A stretch of 64,000 bases of DNA, taken from contig CP073750.1 of NCBI GenBank assembly GCA_024398135.1, positions 3,100,001 through 3,164,000 of the forward strand, written 5' to 3'. The translations under genes were made by a program, and so were the position numbers. Positions 36,504 through 45,723 of this stretch are shown one piece after another. The notes beneath the pieces were generated by a model that made no database searches, had not been told where the DNA came from, and worked only from the letters and a program-made list of their open reading frames with translations. Position 1 is the stretch's first letter, and each line of letters opens with the position of its first letter. This stretch comes from a bacterium SCSIO 12643 (GTDB lineage: Bacteria; Bacteroidota; Bacteroidia; Flavobacteriales_G; Salibacteraceae).

Positions 36504-37121
36504 TTATTTAGATCTCCTTTGGGGAACTCTATACTTCAAGCCCAGTGTAAATATACCGTCACTTAAGGTGAAGTTGTTCTGGTTTACAGACTTTTCAGGA
36601 TTAAGAAGAGGTGATGAATCATAGTTTATTTGATATCTAAGACTAAAATAGTGATGGTCAGAAACCCGTAGACTTATTCCTAAGTTTAGGTAGCTTCCTA
36701 AAACAAATCGATTGATCTGATTTTTAAATTCAAAGGTTTTAGGTAAACCATTGTAATGAAACAATACGGCCCCATATAAACCACCACCAAATATGAATTG
36801 ATGGTTTTTACCAAAATTTAGATCAAAACCTATTGGTATTTTAAAATAGTTTAATGCGGTATCATTCTGTTTTCTATTTGCATACCATAACCCGGTACGT
36901 AAAGAGATGAATGCCTTCCAGGGAGAATAATCATATGAAACTCCTGCACTTAGATGTTGAGGCTGATTTCTTAAGAAAGGATTGATAACTGTTTTGGAGC
37001 CAGGTGAAAAATTAGATATGCCATATCCAATGTTTAAACCCCAATCATTTTTTTGACCGGAAGCCAGTATTGGATAGAATAAAACGGAATTGAATAAAAG
37101 AAAAAAGAGGTAAGGGCGCAT
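36504..37121 (-). CDS. outer-membrane beta-barrel protein, hypothetical
   Basis: 205 residues with signal peptide (MRPYLFFLLFNSVLFYPILASG). The mature part is made of alternating hydrophobic strands with Tyr and Phe (LGSYLNLGISLRVSDHHYFSLRYQ), as in small PorT-like or OmpW-like barrels. No specific family was recognised. It follows the bestrophin gene on the same strand after ~90 bases with a terminator-like hairpin between. Confidence 0.75.
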   Translation of the reverse strand: MRPYLFFLLFNSVLFYPILASGQKNDWGLNIGYGISNFSPGSKTVINPFLRNQPQHLSAGVSYDYSPWKAFISLRTGLWYANRKQNDTALNYFKIPIGFDLNFGKNHQFIFGGGLYGAVLFHYNGLPKTFEFKNQINRFVLGSYLNLGISLRVSDHHYFSLRYQINYDSSPLLNPEKSVNQNNFTLSDGIFTLGLKYRVPQRRSK

Positions 37122-37140
37122 TCGAAATATTTAAAGTTGT

Positions 37141-37180
37141 AAAAGCGAATTCCGAAGTATAACGTTTCAGAATTCGTTTT
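37141..37180 (-). terminator. possible terminator after the bestrophin gene
   Basis: AAAAGCGAATTC and GAATTCGTTTT pair (one bulged G) around a 17-base loop, followed on the minus strand by a TTTT run. Moderate support. Confidence 0.5.
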
Positions 37181-37208
37181 ATTGGAACTTTTTCGAATGC
37201 GTTAAAAC

Positions 37209-38243
37209 CTACATCAATACCCCTGCTTTAGATTTAATAGCTGGAGGTAAATCTTTTTCATTGAGCATTTCTCTTAAATCAATTTCTATTGTACGGCATA
37301 AGGACAACATAGGAATATCATTGGCCATACCTTGAAATGGATTTTCAGAATAGTCACCGATAATTTCCATCATCACATATACCAGTCCAATTAAAGCTGT
37401 TAGAGGAATTGAAATCCATAAACCCCATGTGCTGATATTCATTAATTCCGGAATTACACTAAACGGAAGTAACATGATGAAAATTCCGATAAAGTAACGA
37501 CTCATATTGGCGTATTGCCTTGGAAGCGGGAATTTTTTGATTCTTTCATTTTTACCTTGCAGGGTGTAAAATGTTCTGAGTACACGTTCCATTTCCATAT
37601 GACGGAAGTCGTCAATCACATTATTGGCTCTTAATTCAGTCAGGTCTCTTGACTGTTCGTTTACGATTTGGGTCGCAGTGTTTTTAGCCTGCGTGAGTCT
37701 TTCGTATTCATTATTGGATAAATAGTGTTTAAGCTCTGTTCTGGAAATATCATCTTCGATAAGACCGACACCAAAACTATCCTGATATCTTTTGGCAATT
37801 CTCCCTGTTGGACCGCCCTGGCTGATATGTTCCCATTCCGTAGGAACTAACAATTGATTTCTATGTGCATATAACCATGCAATATGTCTGTAGATGAGTC
37901 TCTTTTTGATGGCATAAATCTCTTGTGGAGTGCTTTTTTCATTTTGAAATAAATCGGTAATAAAACCATCCACAAACATTCCCCAGGAACGGCTTTCATT
38001 TACAATTCCGCCCCAAATTTTACGGGCTTCCCACATTCTATCATAGGCCTGATTGTTTTTGAAACCTACATAAAAGGCAACAGCAGTACCCACTACGGAA
38101 ACCGGTAACCACGGAATTTTTACCACCAGAATACCATTATGATATAATGCAGCTGCAGCTCCCATTAAAGCGGTAAGCCAAATCATATGGTGCGCAGTCC
38201 AACCAATGAGATTCTTGAATTTTATTCCTTTAGTTACAATCAT
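37209..38243 (-). CDS. bestrophin family anion channel
   Basis: 344 residues. The family motif FKNNQAYDRMWEARKIWGGI and the later FSVIPELMNISTWGLWISIP membrane part, together with DIPMLSLCRTIEIDLREML, mark the bestrophin/UPF0187 family, which forms pentameric ion channels in the inner membrane. Four membrane segments are expected. Ion selectivity cannot be read from sequence. A -7-like element lies at 38308-38315. Confidence 0.92.
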   Translation of the reverse strand: MIVTKGIKFKNLIGWTAHHMIWLTALMGAAAALYHNGILVVKIPWLPVSVVGTAVAFYVGFKNNQAYDRMWEARKIWGGIVNESRSWGMFVDGFITDLFQNEKSTPQEIYAIKKRLIYRHIAWLYAHRNQLLVPTEWEHISQGGPTGRIAKRYQDSFGVGLIEDDISRTELKHYLSNNEYERLTQAKNTATQIVNEQSRDLTELRANNVIDDFRHMEMERVLRTFYTLQGKNERIKKFPLPRQYANMSRYFIGIFIMLLPFSVIPELMNISTWGLWISIPLTALIGLVYVMMEIIGDYSENPFQGMANDIPMLSLCRTIEIDLREMLNEKDLPPAIKSKAGVLM

Positions 38244-38307
38244 TTAATAGATGTTTTATGTTGTTTTAAAAATGTTTGAAGGTAGGTGTTTCGTAAAATC
38301 AAAGAGG

Positions 38308-38315
38308 CAAAAATA
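38308..38315 (-). promoter_or_regulatory. -7 element before the bestrophin gene
   Basis: Minus strand TATTTTTG fits TAnnTTTG, 65 bases upstream of the ATG. The nearest TTG (38342-38340) is 24 bases away, a little far. Confidence 0.4.
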
Positions 38316-38368
38316 GTGAAAGCAAATACTATGATCGTTCAATATGATTCCAGACCTGGAAAGAGAAT

Positions 38369-38412
38369 CAAAAAATAATCCGGGACAGTGCATATTTGAC
38401 TATCCCGGATTA
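38369..38412 (-). terminator. terminator after the AraC-SDR gene group
   Basis: TAATCCGGGA and TCCCGGATTA form a perfect 10-bp stem (38376-38385 with 38403-38412); on the minus strand it is followed by TTTTT and lies ~20 bases after the stop at 38433. Confidence 0.85.
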
Positions 38413-38432
38413 CATATGAAAAAATGATTTTT

Positions 38433-39254
38433 TTAGATGCTTAATTGTTGTTTCATCATTCCGAAAAACTCATGATCAGACATTGCTTTTCTGGCATCCA
38501 ATAATTGTTCTGCATCCGCTCCGGCTCTATATCTCAATATGTTGGTTTTATCGGTTGCGGCAGAGTAAATCACATCTGCGACTAATTCAGGAGTGCTCAT
38601 CGCTTCAGGTTGCATCATGTTTTGGAAAGTATTCATGACCGTACCTACGAATTCATTGTACTCGGTTAAAGATTCTTTGTGTTGGAAGTCTAATGAGCGT
38701 CCGCCAAAATCTGTAGCCACGCCTCCCGGTTCGACCAGTTTAACCTGAATACCTAATGGAGCCAATTCGTAATGTAAGGATTCACTTAATCCTTCTACGG
38801 CAAATTTAGTAGCGTGATACAATGACATCAATGGAAAGGTCATTTTACCTCCAATAGAAGAGATATTGATAAACATTCCCGATTTGTTTGATCTAAAATG
38901 TGGAAGTACGGCTCTGGTAACATCAAAGAGTCCCATCACATTTACATCAAACTGTCTTTTTACTGTTTCTTTCGAAGCAGACTCAAATGTGCCCATAAGT
39001 CCATATCCCGCATTGTTTAACACGACATCGATTTGGCCGAATTTGTCAATACCTTCCTGAATAGCTTTGGCAATGGTATCTTCTTTTTGAACATCCAGTT
39101 GCGTTACCAAAACGTTCTCCATTTGATTGAGTTCATTCTCTTTTTCAGGTGTACGCATGGTAGCGATGACATTCCATCCTTCAGTTTGGAATTTTTTTGC
39201 GGTAGCCCGGCCAATGCCTGAGCTGGCTCCTGTGATTAAAATTGTTTTATTCAT
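38433..39254 (-). CDS. classical short-chain dehydrogenase/reductase
   Basis: 273 residues. TILITGASSGIGRATAKKF (NAD(P) glycine motif), NNAG in DVVLNNAGYGLMG, the catalytic Ser in NISSIGGKM and YHATK (YxxxK) are complete. The Ala after Gly and the lack of an acidic residue at the end of strand 2 (ATMRTPEKE) suggest NADPH preference. Substrate unknown. The gene starts 6 bases after the stop of the other SDR gene, so the two form an operon under the AraC-type gene. Confidence 0.93.
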   Translation of the reverse strand: MNKTILITGASSGIGRATAKKFQTEGWNVIATMRTPEKENELNQMENVLVTQLDVQKEDTIAKAIQEGIDKFGQIDVVLNNAGYGLMGTFESASKETVKRQFDVNVMGLFDVTRAVLPHFRSNKSGMFINISSIGGKMTFPLMSLYHATKFAVEGLSESLHYELAPLGIQVKLVEPGGVATDFGGRSLDFQHKESLTEYNEFVGTVMNTFQNMMQPEAMSTPELVADVIYSAATDKTNILRYRAGADAEQLLDARKAMSDHEFFGMMKQQLSI

Positions 39255-39260
39255 GATATT

Positions 39261-40328
39261 TTATTTAGCTGTTAAAATGCCCGCATCAATGAGTACCTGG
39301 AAAGCGTCTTCCATGGTTTCTTTCATTGGACGGAAATGAATTTGAAGTTCTTTTTGGATTTTAGAATTGTCGGCATTCCATGGAATGTTGACATTGTTAC
39401 GAATGAACTTTCTTGTAAATAATTTATTGGTCATCGGTCCAATCAACATCAGTAACCATTTAGGTAGAGCTTTTTTAGGTAATGGAAATTTGTCGCCATA
39501 CTTTGGAAGCAAAACTTTGCTCATTTCTAAAAAACTCGTATTGTGTGCTGAAGTGATATAGCGTCCCTTTGCCGTAGGAGTGAAGCCTGCCTTGAAATGC
39601 GCATCTGCTACATCTCTGACATCTACCAGCCCAACACCAATATTTGGCACCCCGGCTTTCATTTCACCATTTCCAAACATTTTCAAAACATTAGCGCTCT
39701 CTGAAGTATTATGATGAGGATTTAAAGCAGGCCCCATCACAAAACTCATATTAACGGTGATTAAGTCCCACTGATTCTGACTTTTTTGAATTTCCCAGGC
39801 TTTTTTCTCGGCCATGGTTTTTGAATATGGATAAGGCTGATAATCCAATGAAGCTGTGTTATTCCATACTTTTTCGGTTATCCTTCCACCCGGAGCATTT
39901 ACCGTATCAATAGCATCGGTATAAATAGCAACACAACTGCTGGTCACCACGACACGTTTAACGGATGGTGTTTTGCTTGCAGATTCGAGTACATTAGTTG
40001 TCCCTTTCACAGCGGGATCAACAAGTTCTTTTTGTGGATCTTTAACGTCTGTAATAAATGGCGATGCAGTGTGATAAACGAGTTCACAACCTTCCATGGC
40101 TTTAGCATAAGAGCCTGGAGTTAGTAAATCTCCCTGGAAAAACTTGATGTTTCCTTTGAGTTCCGCAGCAGCCTTTTTAAGGTGTCCAATTTTCTTTTCA
40201 TTATTCGGGTTTCTTACTGCAGCATGTACCGTGATTCCTTCCTGAAGTAGTTTATATACCAGCCAACTTGCTACATATCCGTTGGCACCTGTTACCATTA
40301 CTGGTTTTGATTTATCTATTTGAGTCAT
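39261..40328 (-). CDS. extended SDR, dihydroflavonol reductase/aldehyde reductase-like
   Basis: 355 residues. N-terminal VMVTGANGYVASWLVYKLL (GxxGxxxxW-type NADP motif), LVYHTASPF, the catalytic YxxxK in YPYSKTMAEKKAWE and VMGPALNP place it in the extended SDR group that reduces aldehydes and dihydroflavonol-like ketones. Real substrate unknown. The 94-base gap to the AraC gene holds an 18-bp sequence (40404-40421) repeated before the AraC gene itself. Confidence 0.9.
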   Translation of the reverse strand: MTQIDKSKPVMVTGANGYVASWLVYKLLQEGITVHAAVRNPNNEKKIGHLKKAAAELKGNIKFFQGDLLTPGSYAKAMEGCELVYHTASPFITDVKDPQKELVDPAVKGTTNVLESASKTPSVKRVVVTSSCVAIYTDAIDTVNAPGGRITEKVWNNTASLDYQPYPYSKTMAEKKAWEIQKSQNQWDLITVNMSFVMGPALNPHHNTSESANVLKMFGNGEMKAGVPNIGVGLVDVRDVADAHFKAGFTPTAKGRYITSAHNTSFLEMSKVLLPKYGDKFPLPKKALPKWLLMLIGPMTNKLFTRKFIRNNVNIPWNADNSKIQKELQIHFRPMKETMEDAFQVLIDAGILTAK

Positions 40329-40403
40329 AACAATTATGAATTATAATTACTGTACAAATATCCTTTGATATCCAGTAGCTTACTAACACATAATTGGGAA
40401 TGA

Positions 40404-40421
40404 CTTACACAAAATGCAGAT
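40404..40421. promoter_or_regulatory. putative AraC-type operator, copy 1
   Basis: CTTACACAAAATGCAGAT lies 76 bases upstream of the SDR start, touching the stop codon of the AraC-type gene. It matches copy 2 (41386-41403) at 17 of 18 positions in the same orientation. The position fits an activator site. Confidence 0.6.
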
Positions 40422-40422
40422 G

Positions 40423-41331
40423 CTAATTCAAATTGCGGAATTCTACAGGGGTCTGTCCGGTTTTGTTTTTAAATAATCTGGTAAAATAGTGCGGATAGTT
40501 GAATCCCAGATCATAAGCAATTTCACTCACTGATTGATCCGATTTTAACAACAAATTTTTAGCAGTTTCAATCACGTAATTATTGATATGATCTTTAGGA
40601 CTTCTTCCGGTTTCCTTTTTTAAGAGATCACTAAAATAATGTTGTGAAAGATGAGACTTCTCAGAAAAGTACTGAATACTCGGAATCCCGTGTTCCAGAT
40701 GTTGATTGTCTTTAAAATATCTTTTTAAAGAACGTTCAAACTCAGTTACAATATCTTTACTCTGATTGGTACGTGTATTAAATTGACGTTCGTAATAACG
40801 TAACGAATAGTTGAGCAAGAGTTCCAGATTAGAAATGATTACACGTTGACTATGATTGTCAATTCTTTGTTCGTATTCGTTTTTGATGGTTAGTACACAA
40901 TTGCTAATGGTTTGCTCTTCTTCTTCCGATAAGTGTAAGGCTTCATACACATCATAGTTGAAGAATGAATAATCATCCATCATGTCATGTAAATGTGTGT
41001 TGCGGATGAGGTCGGGGTGAAAGAATAACATCCATCCGGTAATTTCACCTTTTTCGATTTGTCGGGTAGGCGTGTATACCTGACCGGGTGCGGAAAAGAT
41101 TAAAACACCTTCTTCAAAGTCAAAAGAATTACGTCCATATTCAATACCACAACTTTTATCCTTTAAGGAGATCATATAGTAGTCATTGACAAACTTGGTG
41201 TTGAGCTCAGTGTCCGGAATAAACATTTCGGAGGCGTCAACCCATGAGATGAGTGGATGCTTAGGTTTGTCAATACCTAGTAGGTTGTGCATCTCACTAA
41301 TCGACTTGATTTTAAATAGTTCCTTAGACAT
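40423..41331 (-). CDS. AraC family transcriptional regulator
   Basis: 302 residues. N-terminal ligand/cupin-like part (~20-170) and a C-terminal double helix-turn-helix: YFSEKSHLSQHYFSDLLKKE then VSEIAYDLGFNYPHYFTRLF and KTGQTPVEFR, the AraC signature. It is transcribed in the same direction as the two SDR genes after it and shares an 18-bp upstream sequence with them, so it likely controls both itself and them. Inducer unknown. Confidence 0.94.
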   Translation of the reverse strand: MSKELFKIKSISEMHNLLGIDKPKHPLISWVDASEMFIPDTELNTKFVNDYYMISLKDKSCGIEYGRNSFDFEEGVLIFSAPGQVYTPTRQIEKGEITGWMLFFHPDLIRNTHLHDMMDDYSFFNYDVYEALHLSEEEEQTISNCVLTIKNEYEQRIDNHSQRVIISNLELLLNYSLRYYERQFNTRTNQSKDIVTEFERSLKRYFKDNQHLEHGIPSIQYFSEKSHLSQHYFSDLLKKETGRSPKDHINNYVIETAKNLLLKSDQSVSEIAYDLGFNYPHYFTRLFKNKTGQTPVEFRNLN

Positions 41332-41385
41332 CTTTCAAAAATAATGTATTACCATGCAAAGATGTAGGAATTACATAGGAGTATC

Positions 41386-41403
41386 CTTACACAAAATGCG
41401 GAT
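41386..41403. promoter_or_regulatory. putative AraC-type operator, copy 2
   Basis: CTTACACAAAATGCGGAT, 55 bases upstream of the AraC-type start. On the minus strand a CATCTTTG (near TAnnTTTG) lies about 21 bases further toward the gene, so the site would sit just upstream of or over the -33 region. Confidence 0.6.
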
Positions 41404-41442
41404 TAAATAACACAAAACGAGTGCTCTGGATGTTGTTTACTC

Positions 41443-42816
41443 TTAAAGTGGGAATTTGGCAATCCACATGGTGTATTCTCTTTTATGGATACTTTTAGAT
41501 TGGAATTGTGTTTTGCCACCTAAAATATGTCCCAGTAAGAATATGTTTTGATCATGAATGCATGCTGCATCACCATAATCGGTCATAAGTCCTCCGCCTG
41601 AGTGAAGTGAAATAAGCTGCCCTTTGAGATTGTATTTGGCAATGTGAAAATCAGTAGCACCTTTAGATTGGATTGAAATATTATTGGTATCGGTAGAAGG
41701 AAATGTCAGACGTGTGGTTTTGCCCACAATAAAAAAATCACGGTCGTTTATCAGAATATTACTGGTTGAAGTAGATACACCATTATTGGTTTGTAATAAC
41801 CATTTGACTTTACCTCTGGTGTTCAGCTGGGAAATAAAGAGGTTGGAGTGGATACTACCTGAAATTAAGATCTTATTTTTTTGTAAAGCGACTGCTTGTC
41901 CTACCCCGGGATAAAACTGAGATTTTGGAAGGTTGAGTCTGCTGTTGATCCATTTCAATTTTCCATTCGGATCGAATTTTGAAACAAAGAAAGTTTGAGC
42001 ATGACTTTTAGAAATAAGCACCTGATCATCAATTTTAATCCTTTCAAAAAAACCGCCAGTGGTATAGATATTTCCTTTTTTATCCGTAGTCAATGCGATC
42101 ACATGTGATCGTCCATTGTTTTCTCCATTCTTTTGCCAAATAGGTTGGAAATCAGAGTCTAATTTTAAAATGAAATACTTCCTTTTGGATTCATTTTCTA
42201 CAGTGTAAAAGCTATTTCCAACAATTATAAGTTGGTCGTTATGATCAATTTTGAAATCCTGAGGCGCTTCTCTTTCATTGTTTGAAATAAAACGGGTGGC
42301 TAAGATATTTCCCAAAGAGTCGTGCTTACAAATGAATAGACCATGAGAAGCGGGATCAGCAGGTTTATCCACGTATATTGTTTCCTGACGGGATGAGATG
42401 AAATTTAACACAGGACTAAAGGATTCTCCTACGGTATAAATATTCCCCTCTGAGTCTATTTCAACGCCTCTCGATCGACATTTACCCATACCATAACTGA
42501 TCCACAGCAATTTGCCGGAACTGTCATGTTTCATTAAAAAATAGGTGTTGGCAATCCCATCGTATCGTCCTCCGGTACTCCAAATGTGAATACTATCAGC
42601 CAATACGATGCCCATATTAAATGATCCGGTAGTGTAGATATTCCCGGAATTATCGGTAACTATATCCTCAGGAATAAAACCTCCGGATTGGAAATCGATT
42701 ACCCATAAGGGGTCTATTCTGGTAGATTGATCTGCAATAGATTGTGCACTTAAGGAAGAGTGGACTCCCAAGCTTACAAAAACCAGGAAAAAAGTGAGTG
42801 AAATATATGTACGCAT
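41443..42816 (-). CDS. secreted SBBP-like beta-propeller protein
   Basis: 457 residues from ATG 42816 that opens a signal peptide (MRTYISLTFFLVFVSLGVHS); the frame reaches 42867, but that would place 17 residues before the signal and overlap the upstream gene. Propeller repeats read DNSGNIYTTGSF, DSEGNIYTVGES, DKKGNIYTTGGF. It ends without a recognisable T9SS sorting domain. It starts 4 bases after the stop of the DUF5103 gene, so it is probably co-transcribed with the T9SS plug protein; no role is known. Confidence 0.82.
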   Translation of the reverse strand: MRTYISLTFFLVFVSLGVHSSLSAQSIADQSTRIDPLWVIDFQSGGFIPEDIVTDNSGNIYTTGSFNMGIVLADSIHIWSTGGRYDGIANTYFLMKHDSSGKLLWISYGMGKCRSRGVEIDSEGNIYTVGESFSPVLNFISSRQETIYVDKPADPASHGLFICKHDSLGNILATRFISNNEREAPQDFKIDHNDQLIIVGNSFYTVENESKRKYFILKLDSDFQPIWQKNGENNGRSHVIALTTDKKGNIYTTGGFFERIKIDDQVLISKSHAQTFFVSKFDPNGKLKWINSRLNLPKSQFYPGVGQAVALQKNKILISGSIHSNLFISQLNTRGKVKWLLQTNNGVSTSTSNILINDRDFFIVGKTTRLTFPSTDTNNISIQSKGATDFHIAKYNLKGQLISLHSGGGLMTDYGDAACIHDQNIFLLGHILGGKTQFQSKSIHKREYTMWIAKFPL

Positions 42817-42820
42817 AAAC

Positions 42821-44137
42821 CTATTTATCCAAATTGTATACCGGATAGATCGTGGTGTTGTACCCAATCAAACGGTCATATACCTGACCAGGTTCTTTGT
42901 AGTATACGAAAAAGCTATACTCATTGTCTGTTTGTGAGTGACTTCCCTCAATAATGGCTACATCAGGTTTGTCACTATTATGGCTTTTGTACATGTACAA
43001 ATAGTTGTAGTAACCTTGCTTGATAAAAGTTGAAATTTCATATGCTTTTTTCTCCGCATTCCATTTCATTTTATAACGATCATCAAGGGCCCAGCCTGTA
43101 AATTCGCCATAGAGATAGATGTCTGCTTTATACAATTTAGCCGGGTAGAGCAGTGCCAGATTTACTTTCATGTACTCGCTTTCCAGGTCACTATCAAAAC
43201 GGATGTCGTCATTTTTGATGTAAAAATGTCCGTTGATATCCGGAGTGGTTAAATACACCTTAGAACTTCTAGGTTTATCCGGGAAAATAAATGCATTTAG
43301 CGTATCATTTATCGTTGCAATATGTGAGGTGGTGATTGAATTGTAATTGATATTTCGAATATCAATGGTACGGAATTCATTACCTGCAGGGAAAATATTT
43401 TCTTCATCATAATCGTAAATCAACGAACGACCATTAATGAATTTCGGTTTTAAGTCCGTGATGGCATTGTCCCAGTTTTGATTTTGAGTCACAACCACTT
43501 TTAACGATGAAAATGGTTGAACCAATTCAATTTGTCCCTGGTTGATGGTGAAATCAACTTCGTGACTATTTTGTCTGTAGCGTCCTTGTGTGGGACGGTG
43601 TACATTCGGGATGATTGTAGCATAATGTTCTACCACAAAAAACCTTCGGGTCAGTACGATTTGTTCATCGTTATCCTGGTCATAAACGACCAACAGGTAA
43701 TTTCCTGATTTTGTGAATCTAATGTCTTCATTCGGGAAGGTTAAATCATACTTCACAAAAGGCTGATACATCGTACTGGAAAAACCATAGGTCATGATGG
43801 TATTATCTTCAATGCCATCCAGATATTCAATTTTCAGTAAATCAGAAGGTTCCCAATTCGCATCACAATGAATAAACGTATACCCCAGGTTCCTTAAATT
43901 ATCGTTTAAATCATCAAAGGTCAAATGCAAAATATCCGCACGTTCATTGAGATCAATCACCGGAAAAGTCTCGTTCCATCCCTTACGGAACAACTGTACG
44001 GTTTTAATCTTTGAATCATAAACCTTGTTTTTATACTGCAAATAATTCGGATCATAGAACTCATCGTCTTGGGAAAAAGCGATGGAAGATTGAAGTAAAA
44101 GCAAGATTATCAGACTTTTTAGCTGGAAAATTTTCAT
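42821..44137 (-). CDS. T9SS plug protein (DUF5103)
   Basis: 438 residues with signal peptide (1-22). Its length and segments such as YLQYKNKVYDSKIKTVQLF, LGYTFIHCDANW and GYYNYLYMYKS are those of DUF5103 proteins. In Flavobacterium the DUF5103 protein binds the SprA translocon and closes its periplasmic end, hence 'plug'. It lies in the periplasm or at the inner face of the outer membrane. SprA itself is not in this window. First of a two-gene unit. Confidence 0.9.
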   Translation of the reverse strand: MKIFQLKSLIILLLLQSSIAFSQDDEFYDPNYLQYKNKVYDSKIKTVQLFRKGWNETFPVIDLNERADILHLTFDDLNDNLRNLGYTFIHCDANWEPSDLLKIEYLDGIEDNTIMTYGFSSTMYQPFVKYDLTFPNEDIRFTKSGNYLLVVYDQDNDEQIVLTRRFFVVEHYATIIPNVHRPTQGRYRQNSHEVDFTINQGQIELVQPFSSLKVVVTQNQNWDNAITDLKPKFINGRSLIYDYDEENIFPAGNEFRTIDIRNINYNSITTSHIATINDTLNAFIFPDKPRSSKVYLTTPDINGHFYIKNDDIRFDSDLESEYMKVNLALLYPAKLYKADIYLYGEFTGWALDDRYKMKWNAEKKAYEISTFIKQGYYNYLYMYKSHNSDKPDVAIIEGSHSQTDNEYSFFVYYKEPGQVYDRLIGYNTTIYPVYNLDK

Positions 44138-44200
44138 TAGAGATTCGTGTGATGTGAGCGGCTTATAAAGACCTTTTATAAATTATTAACAAAAACGGGA

Positions 44201-44236
44201 TTTTTGATGGTTCAAATAAACAATTATTTACATTTG
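44201..44236 (+). promoter_or_regulatory. promoter of the nqr operon
   Basis: TTTTTG (44201-44206) and TACATTTG (44229-44236) make a Bacteroidota promoter with a 22-base spacer. The leader to the nqrA ATG would be about 120 bases and contains a small CCAGA/TCTGG hairpin. Confidence 0.55.
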
Positions 44237-44364
44237 CGCGGTCATAAAATAGTCAAATTTATTCTGTGAATATATTTACAAATATGATCTTTTTAAACGG
44301 TTCTTCCAGACATGAGGCTTCTGGGAGTACTTTCGTGTATTACAAATCTCAAACCAATTAGTTT

Positions 44365-45705
44365 ATGTCAAAGCATGTAAACATTAAAAGGGGGCTTGAT
44401 ATCAAGCTAGATGGAGTAGCTGAAAAAGTAACTTCTGAATCCTCGTCAAATGTTTTTGCTTTAAAGCCAACTGATTTTCAAGGGGTAACTCCAAAACTTG
44501 TATTAAAAGAAGGTGCTAAGGTGGAAGCTGGTTCACCTATCTTTTTTGATAAGGACAAACCAGAGGTTCAGTTCTGTTCGCCTGTAAGTGGAGAAATAAA
44601 GGAAATTAGACGTGGTGAAAAGCGAAGAATTCTAGAAATTTTGATTTCTAGTGATAATGCTTCTTCTTACAAGAAGTTTAGTCCAAAATCTGGTTCTCGT
44701 GAAGAGGTAATCGCATCACTTTGTGAAAGTGGTATGTGGCCATTTATTAAACAACGTCCATTCGATATCATGGCGAATCCTAAGGATAAACCAAAATCGA
44801 TTTTTGTGACTGGTTTTAATACAGAGCCATTGACTGCAGATTTTGATTATGCTTTGTATGGACAAGATGCAGATTTCCAAAAAGGTCTGGACATATTAGC
44901 GAAGTTAACTGACGGTGGTGTTCATTTGAATATCCACAAAGAAAGAACGGCTTCTAATATGTTTAAGAGTGCAAAGGGAGTAACTACAAATACTTTCTCT
45001 GGACCACACCCTTCTGGAAACGTTGGTGTTCAAATCAACAATATTGATCCTATTAATAAAGGAGAAACTGTTTGGACATTAAATGCATTAGGTGTTACCA
45101 CCATTGGAAAGTTTTTTAATACAGGAAAATTTGATCTTTCCAGACTAGTGGCTTTAGCTGGTGGAAAGGTGACAAAACCTAAATACGTAAAAACGATTGC
45201 CGGTGCACAGGTATCAAGTATTACCAATGGTAATATTGATAACGATAACGCACGTGTGATCAGTGGAGGAGTACTTACAGGAACACAAGTAGGAGAAGAA
45301 GGTTTCTTAGGCTTTTATGATTCTACGGTGACTGTAATTAAAGAAGGTAACTATTATGAAATGTTTGGATGGTTAACACCAGGAACAAATAAGTTCTCTA
45401 TGTCCAGAACATTCTTAAGTTTCTTAATGCCGGGTAAATCGTATGATTTGGATACGAATTTACATGGTGAGCACCGTTCATTTGTGATGACCAATCAGTA
45501 TGAGCAGGTATTCCCAATGGATATCTATCCGGTACAATTAATCAAATCATGTTTAGCTTATGATCTTGAAAAAATGGAAGCACTTGGTATTTACGAAGTA
45601 GCTCCGGAAGATTTTGCTTTATGTGAATTTGTATGTACTTCTAAAACTGAGGTTCAAGATATTATTAGAACGACCTTGGATAAGGCAATAATTGATTTAG
45701 GTTAA
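44365..45705 (+). CDS. nqrA: Na+-NQR subunit A
   Basis: 446 residues, the normal size. Peripheral cytoplasmic subunit of the sodium-pumping NADH:quinone oxidoreductase, close to the quinone site. The N-terminal HVNIKRGLDIKLDG and the internal FVTGFNTEPLTADFDY, KERTASNMF and PHPSGNVG segments are typical of NqrA. First gene of a six-gene operon with gaps of 8-18 bases. Confidence 0.97.
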   Translation: MSKHVNIKRGLDIKLDGVAEKVTSESSSNVFALKPTDFQGVTPKLVLKEGAKVEAGSPIFFDKDKPEVQFCSPVSGEIKEIRRGEKRRILEILISSDNASSYKKFSPKSGSREEVIASLCESGMWPFIKQRPFDIMANPKDKPKSIFVTGFNTEPLTADFDYALYGQDADFQKGLDILAKLTDGGVHLNIHKERTASNMFKSAKGVTTNTFSGPHPSGNVGVQINNIDPINKGETVWTLNALGVTTIGKFFNTGKFDLSRLVALAGGKVTKPKYVKTIAGAQVSSITNGNIDNDNARVISGGVLTGTQVGEEGFLGFYDSTVTVIKEGNYYEMFGWLTPGTNKFSMSRTFLSFLMPGKSYDLDTNLHGEHRSFVMTNQYEQVFPMDIYPVQLIKSCLAYDLEKMEALGIYEVAPEDFALCEFVCTSKTEVQDIIRTTLDKAIIDLG

Positions 45706-45723
45706 TAAAAAATTGAAAGAACA

